DNA of 26,878 nucleotides. It comes from Novosphingobium sp. UBA6722. GTDB taxonomy: Bacteria; Pseudomonadota; Alphaproteobacteria; Sphingomonadales; Sphingomonadaceae. The DNA lies in NCBI GenBank assembly GCA_002454125.1, contig DKII01000050.1:8618-35495 (forward strand). The letters run 5' to 3'. The notes below the pieces were generated by a model. The model worked only from the letters and a program-made list of their open reading frames with translations, did no database searches and was not told the DNA's origin. Positions within the stretch are counted from its first letter, which is position 1. The number at the start of each line of letters is the position of its first letter. Made by a program: the position numbers and the translations under genes. Shown piece after piece: positions 23,823 through 26,878 of this stretch.

Positions 23823-24373
23823 GGCTGGCCTCCTGCAGAGAGGCGCAGCACGCGCGGATCGACCCTGAGGCCCGAGCGGGCAACGGCATCGACATTGAGC
23901 CGGAACGAGACGGCCTGGGCCGAAAAGCTCAGGCAGAACATCGCCTGGCTGCGGCAGGCCGGATCGGCCTCGGCAATGGTCATGACCCCGCGGCCGCGCA
24001 GAGTGGTGGTCAATTGGCGCTGCGCCAGTGGCGGAAGCTGGCCAATATAGACTGCATCGCAGGCGCCGGGCGTAACGGCGGAAGGCGGCATGGTGCGGCG
24101 ATCGATCGTGCGGCCATCGGCCAGCCGCAGGCCATCGAGGCGGCCGGCATGAAGCGCCGGTCCGGCCACGCAGAGCCGCAGCGGATTTCGGGGCGTGGGC
24201 CAGCGGGTATACTCGGCCAGCGACTGCACAACGCGCGCAACGGCCGGGTCATAGGATCCAGCCTCGGCCGCGCCGGCCAGGGCAAATGGCGTCAGCGCAG
24301 GTTCGCCCGTTGCCACAGGCGGCAAATCGCCCAGCGCCAGTAGCGCGGCGGGGAGGAGAGCTGTTGTAACCAC
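23819..24373 (-). CDS. yfiR: YfiR family periplasmic repressor (DUF4154)
   Basis: A 184-residue secreted protein. After a short hydrophobic leader (TALLPAALLALG), SLAEYTRWP, PLRLCVAG, CDAVYIGQLP and AVSFRLNVDAVARSGLRVDPR follow the YfiR pattern. The four cysteines (68, 105, 140, 147) have nearly the spacing of the two disulfides of Pseudomonas YfiR (71-110 and 145-152), which are needed for its stability and redox response. In that system YfiR binds the YfiN periplasmic domain and shuts it off. The start is uncertain: the only standard in-frame codon after the last conserved upstream limit is GTG at 24371-24373, with no clear ribosome site and a leader lacking basic residues; an upstream CTG would add RKGLTR. 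Confidence 0.82.
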   Translation of the reverse strand: MVTTALLPAALLALGDLPPVATGEPALTPFALAGAAEAGSYDPAVARVVQSLAEYTRWPTPRNPLRLCVAGPALHAGRLDGLRLADGRTIDRRTMPPSAVTPGACDAVYIGQLPPLAQRQLTTTLRGRGVMTIAEADPACRSQAMFCLSFSAQAVSFRLNVDAVARSGLRVDPRVLRLSAGGQP

Positions 24374-24437
24374 CCGATAATCGACCCGCGTCAGGCCTTT
24401 GCGCAGAAAGCCGCCAATTGCAAGGCAATGCGGGGAA

Positions 24438-24466
24438 TTGGTTTCCTTCGCAACCAGTGCTAGGCA
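24438..24466 (+). promoter_or_regulatory. candidate putA promoter, possibly giving a leaderless message
   Basis: TTGGTT (24438-24443) and TAGGCA (24461-24466) are 17 bases apart, and the putA ATG follows only 6 bases after the -10. The expected transcription start would fall on or next to the A of ATG. No Shine-Dalgarno precedes putA, which fits. The call is by motif and position only. Confidence 0.35.
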
Positions 24467-24472
24467 CGCGCC

Positions 24473-26878
24473 ATGCCTGCACCGATCGACCGTACCGCCC
24501 TGCGTGAAGCCTATCGCATGGAGGAGGAAGCCTGCATTGCCGAGCGCCTGCGCCAGGCCGCGCCGGCCGCTGCGGTTCACGGGGAAGCCAAGCGGATTGC
24601 GGCCCGGCTGGTCGAAGGTGCCCGCGCCCACAAGGCCAGCGGCCTGGATGCTTTCCTGCAAACCTATGGCCTCGGCACGGATGAGGGCATTGCCCTGATG
24701 TGTCTGGCCGAAGCGCTGCTGCGGGTGCCTGATGCGGCGACGGCCGACGCGCTGATCCATGACAAGCTGGGCGGGATCGACTGGTCCGAGCATCTGGGCG
24801 AAAGCGGCTCCACCTTCGTCAATGCCGCCACCTTCTCGCTGATGCTGACCGGCCAGGTGCTCGACCAGCGCCGCGCCAAGGCGGACGGGATGGGCGCGGT
24901 GCTGAAGCGCGCCGTGGGCCGACTGGGCGAACCGGTGATCCGCCAGGCAACCTTGCAGGCTATGAAAATCCTGGGCGGCCAGTTCGTCTTCGGCCGGACT
25001 ATCGACGAAGCGCTCGAACGCGCCGCGCCCGAGCGCAAGCAGAACCTGACGCACAGCTTCGACATGCTGGGCGAAGCGGCGATGACCTTTGCCGATGCCG
25101 AGCGCTATCGTCAGAGCTATGACATGGCACTGGAACGCATCGCCCAGGAAGCCGGCGCAGGCGTGGTCCGCTCACCGGGGATCTCGGTGAAGCTCTCGGC
25201 GCTCCACCCCCGCTATGATTTCCTCCACGCCGATGCCGCCAAGGCGGCGCTGGTGCCGATGCTGAAGGCGCTGGCGCTCAAGGCGCGCGCCGCCGATATT
25301 CACTTCACCATCGATGCCGAAGAGGCCGAGCGGCTCGAGCTGTCACTCGACATCATCGAGGCGCTGGTCAGCGATGACGAGCTGTTCACGTGCGGCTGGC
25401 AAGGTTTTGGCCTGGCGCTCCAGGCCTATTCCAAGCGGGCCGTGCCGCTGGTCGACTGGGTGGTGCAACTGGCCCGTCGCCACAATCGCCGGATCATGGT
25501 CCGGCTGGTCAAGGGCGCCTATTGGGACAGCGAGATCAAGCTGAGCCAGGTTGGTGGCCATGCCGATTACCCGGTCTTCACCCGCAAGGTCGCGACCGAT
25601 GTCTCCTACCTCGCCTGCGCGGCCAAGCTGCTCGCTGCGCCCGATGCGATCTATCCGGCCTTTGCGACGCACAACGCCTATACCGTCGGCGCGATCAAGG
25701 CGCTGGCCGGAGAGACCGAGTTCGAGTTCCAGCGGCTCCACGGCATGGGCGAGGACGTCTACGGTGAACTGGCGAAGCTGGAGGCCGAAGGCGGCAACCG
25801 CCGCACCCCGGTGCGGATCTATGCGCCGGTTGGCGGGCACAAGGAACTGCTGGCCTACCTGGTCCGCCGCCTGCTGGAAAACGGGGCGAACAGTTCCTTC
25901 GTCAACCGCATGGCCGATGCCGAAGTGCCGGTCGACGACTTGGTCGGCGATCCGGTCGAGGAGTTGGCCGCGCTGACCCCGCGCCGCAACCCGGCGATTC
26001 CGTTGCCGCACCAGATTTTCCCCGGCCGCCGCAACAGCGCGGGCGTGGACCTGGCCGACCCGCTGCTGCGCACGCCGCTGCTGGCGCATCTGGATGATCT
26101 CGCCGCGCTGCACTGGGATGCTGAGCCAACTGCGCTGGCGGGCAATGCCGGACCGGCCGCCGAGATCCGCTCGCCGCATGACAACGGCCACGTTGTCGGC
26201 ACGATCCGTAACGCCACGGCCGCCGATGTCGCCTTCGCGGTCGAGCGTGCCGCCAAGGCCCAACCGGGCTGGAATGCGCTTGGCGGGGCGGAGCGCGCGG
26301 CGCTGTTGGAGAAGGCCGCCAATGCCTTTGGAGCCCACACGCCCGAATTCCTCTCGCTGTGCCAGCGCGAGGCCGGCAAGTCGCTGGTCGATGCCGTGCT
26401 CGAACTGCGCGAGGCGGTCGATTTCCTGCGCTACTACGCTGCCGAAGCCCGCGCGCACTTTGGTGAGGGCCGCCCCCTCCCCGGCCCGACCGGGGAGAGC
26501 AACCGCCTGACGCTGCATGGCCGCGGCGTTTTCGTGACGATCAGCCCGTGGAACTTCCCGCTGGCGATCTTCATCGGCATGGCCTCAGCCGCGCTCGCCG
26601 CAGGGAATACAGTGCTGGCCAAACCCGCCGAGCAGACCCCGCTGATTGCGGCGCTGGCCGTCCGGCTATGCCATGAGGCCGGTATTCCCGATGACGTGCT
26701 GCAGCTGGTCCCAGGCGACGGCAAGGTCGGCGCACTGCTGACCGCGCGGCCCGAGATTGCCGGCGTAGCCTTTACCGGCTCGACCGAGACCGCCCGCGCG
26801 ATCAACCGCGCGCTGGCCCAGCGCGACGGGCCAATCGCTACCCTGATCGCCGAGACCGGCGGGCAGAACGCCATGATC
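24473..26878 (+). CDS. putA: bifunctional proline dehydrogenase / P5C dehydrogenase PutA, partial (802 codons)
   Basis: The N-terminal 802 residues of PutA; the frame is open to the right window edge. Proline dehydrogenase occupies about 150-470 with SPGISVKLSALHPRY, RLVKGAYWDSEIK (about 344), FATHNAYTV, FQRLHGMGEDVY and the substrate-binding RRLLENGANSSFVNR. The P5C (glutamate semialdehyde) dehydrogenase part follows with ISPWNFPLAIF (about 690), AGNTVLAKPAEQTP, GVAFTGSTE and ETGGQNAMI at the cut; the catalytic Cys lies beyond. The product oxidises proline to glutamate using FAD and NAD. There is no N-terminal ribbon-helix-helix domain, so it is not an autorepressor as in E. coli. It is divergent from the yfiR-like gene with 99 bases between. 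Confidence 0.96.
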   Translation, partial: MPAPIDRTALREAYRMEEEACIAERLRQAAPAAAVHGEAKRIAARLVEGARAHKASGLDAFLQTYGLGTDEGIALMCLAEALLRVPDAATADALIHDKLGGIDWSEHLGESGSTFVNAATFSLMLTGQVLDQRRAKADGMGAVLKRAVGRLGEPVIRQATLQAMKILGGQFVFGRTIDEALERAAPERKQNLTHSFDMLGEAAMTFADAERYRQSYDMALERIAQEAGAGVVRSPGISVKLSALHPRYDFLHADAAKAALVPMLKALALKARAADIHFTIDAEEAERLELSLDIIEALVSDDELFTCGWQGFGLALQAYSKRAVPLVDWVVQLARRHNRRIMVRLVKGAYWDSEIKLSQVGGHADYPVFTRKVATDVSYLACAAKLLAAPDAIYPAFATHNAYTVGAIKALAGETEFEFQRLHGMGEDVYGELAKLEAEGGNRRTPVRIYAPVGGHKELLAYLVRRLLENGANSSFVNRMADAEVPVDDLVGDPVEELAALTPRRNPAIPLPHQIFPGRRNSAGVDLADPLLRTPLLAHLDDLAALHWDAEPTALAGNAGPAAEIRSPHDNGHVVGTIRNATAADVAFAVERAAKAQPGWNALGGAERAALLEKAANAFGAHTPEFLSLCQREAGKSLVDAVLELREAVDFLRYYAAEARAHFGEGRPLPGPTGESNRLTLHGRGVFVTISPWNFPLAIFIGMASAALAAGNTVLAKPAEQTPLIAALAVRLCHEAGIPDDVLQLVPGDGKVGALLTARPEIAGVAFTGSTETARAINRALAQRDGPIATLIAETGGQNAMI

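Noticed and set aside
25343..26518. 391-codon open frame on the minus strand
   Set aside because: Antisense to putA, which shows all PutA motifs on the plus strand.

Overview
The window is GC-rich and densely packed. It reads as chromosomal DNA of an alphaproteobacterium, most likely a sphingomonad (Sphingomonadales). The support is a TonB-dependent receptor of the Xanthomonas/Caulobacter type, flavin halogenase/SapC/JmjC-cupin genes of the kind seen beside such receptors, and PutA without an N-terminal ribbon-helix-helix domain. No phage, insertion sequence, CRISPR array or RNA gene was seen. Almost all genes lie on the minus strand; only putA is on the plus strand. No gap between genes exceeds 300 bases.

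Region 1 (1-12124) is a glycan-acquisition locus. Read in its own direction (right to left), it starts with a FucP/GluP-type sugar permease (10750-12024) and a 982-residue TonB-dependent receptor (7519-10467). Behind an intrinsic terminator (about 7447-7484) follows a tight chain of seven genes: halogenase-like B, SapC-like protein, JmjC-type cupin, halogenase-like A, secreted GH16 glucanase, LacI-family regulator and an MFS transporter cut by the window edge. Neighbours in this chain overlap by 4 or 8 bases or lie 3 bases apart. A 13-base LacI-type operator is repeated exactly in front of the receptor and the permease, with a second, perfectly palindromic site in front of the receptor. The LacI protein encoded in the chain is the obvious candidate to bind them. 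The likely logic is that GH16 cuts a beta-glucan (laminarin-like), the receptor imports oligosaccharides across the outer membrane, the permeases take up the sugar, and LacI senses it. The jobs of the two halogenase-like flavoproteins, the cupin and SapC are unknown, and they are the most interesting part of the window.

Region 2 (12276-15725) holds a small one-helix membrane protein, an alanine-rich repeat lipoprotein with a clear UUCG-loop terminator, and a sodium:solute symporter followed 10 bases later by an alpha/beta hydrolase.

Region 3 (15897-22067) is a four-gene overlapping operon for 5-oxoproline: a fused ATP-dependent 5-oxoprolinase, the DUF969 and DUF979 membrane proteins (probable transporter pair) and a DUF2891 protein.

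Region 4 (22102-24373) is a yfiR-yfiN-yfiB type c-di-GMP signalling operon: periplasmic repressor, CHASE8/HAMP/GGDEF cyclase and OmpA-like lipoprotein. It ends only 34 bases before the oxoprolinase gene.

Region 5 (24473-26878) is the first 802 codons of putA, divergent from yfiR. PutA and oxoprolinase both lead to glutamate.
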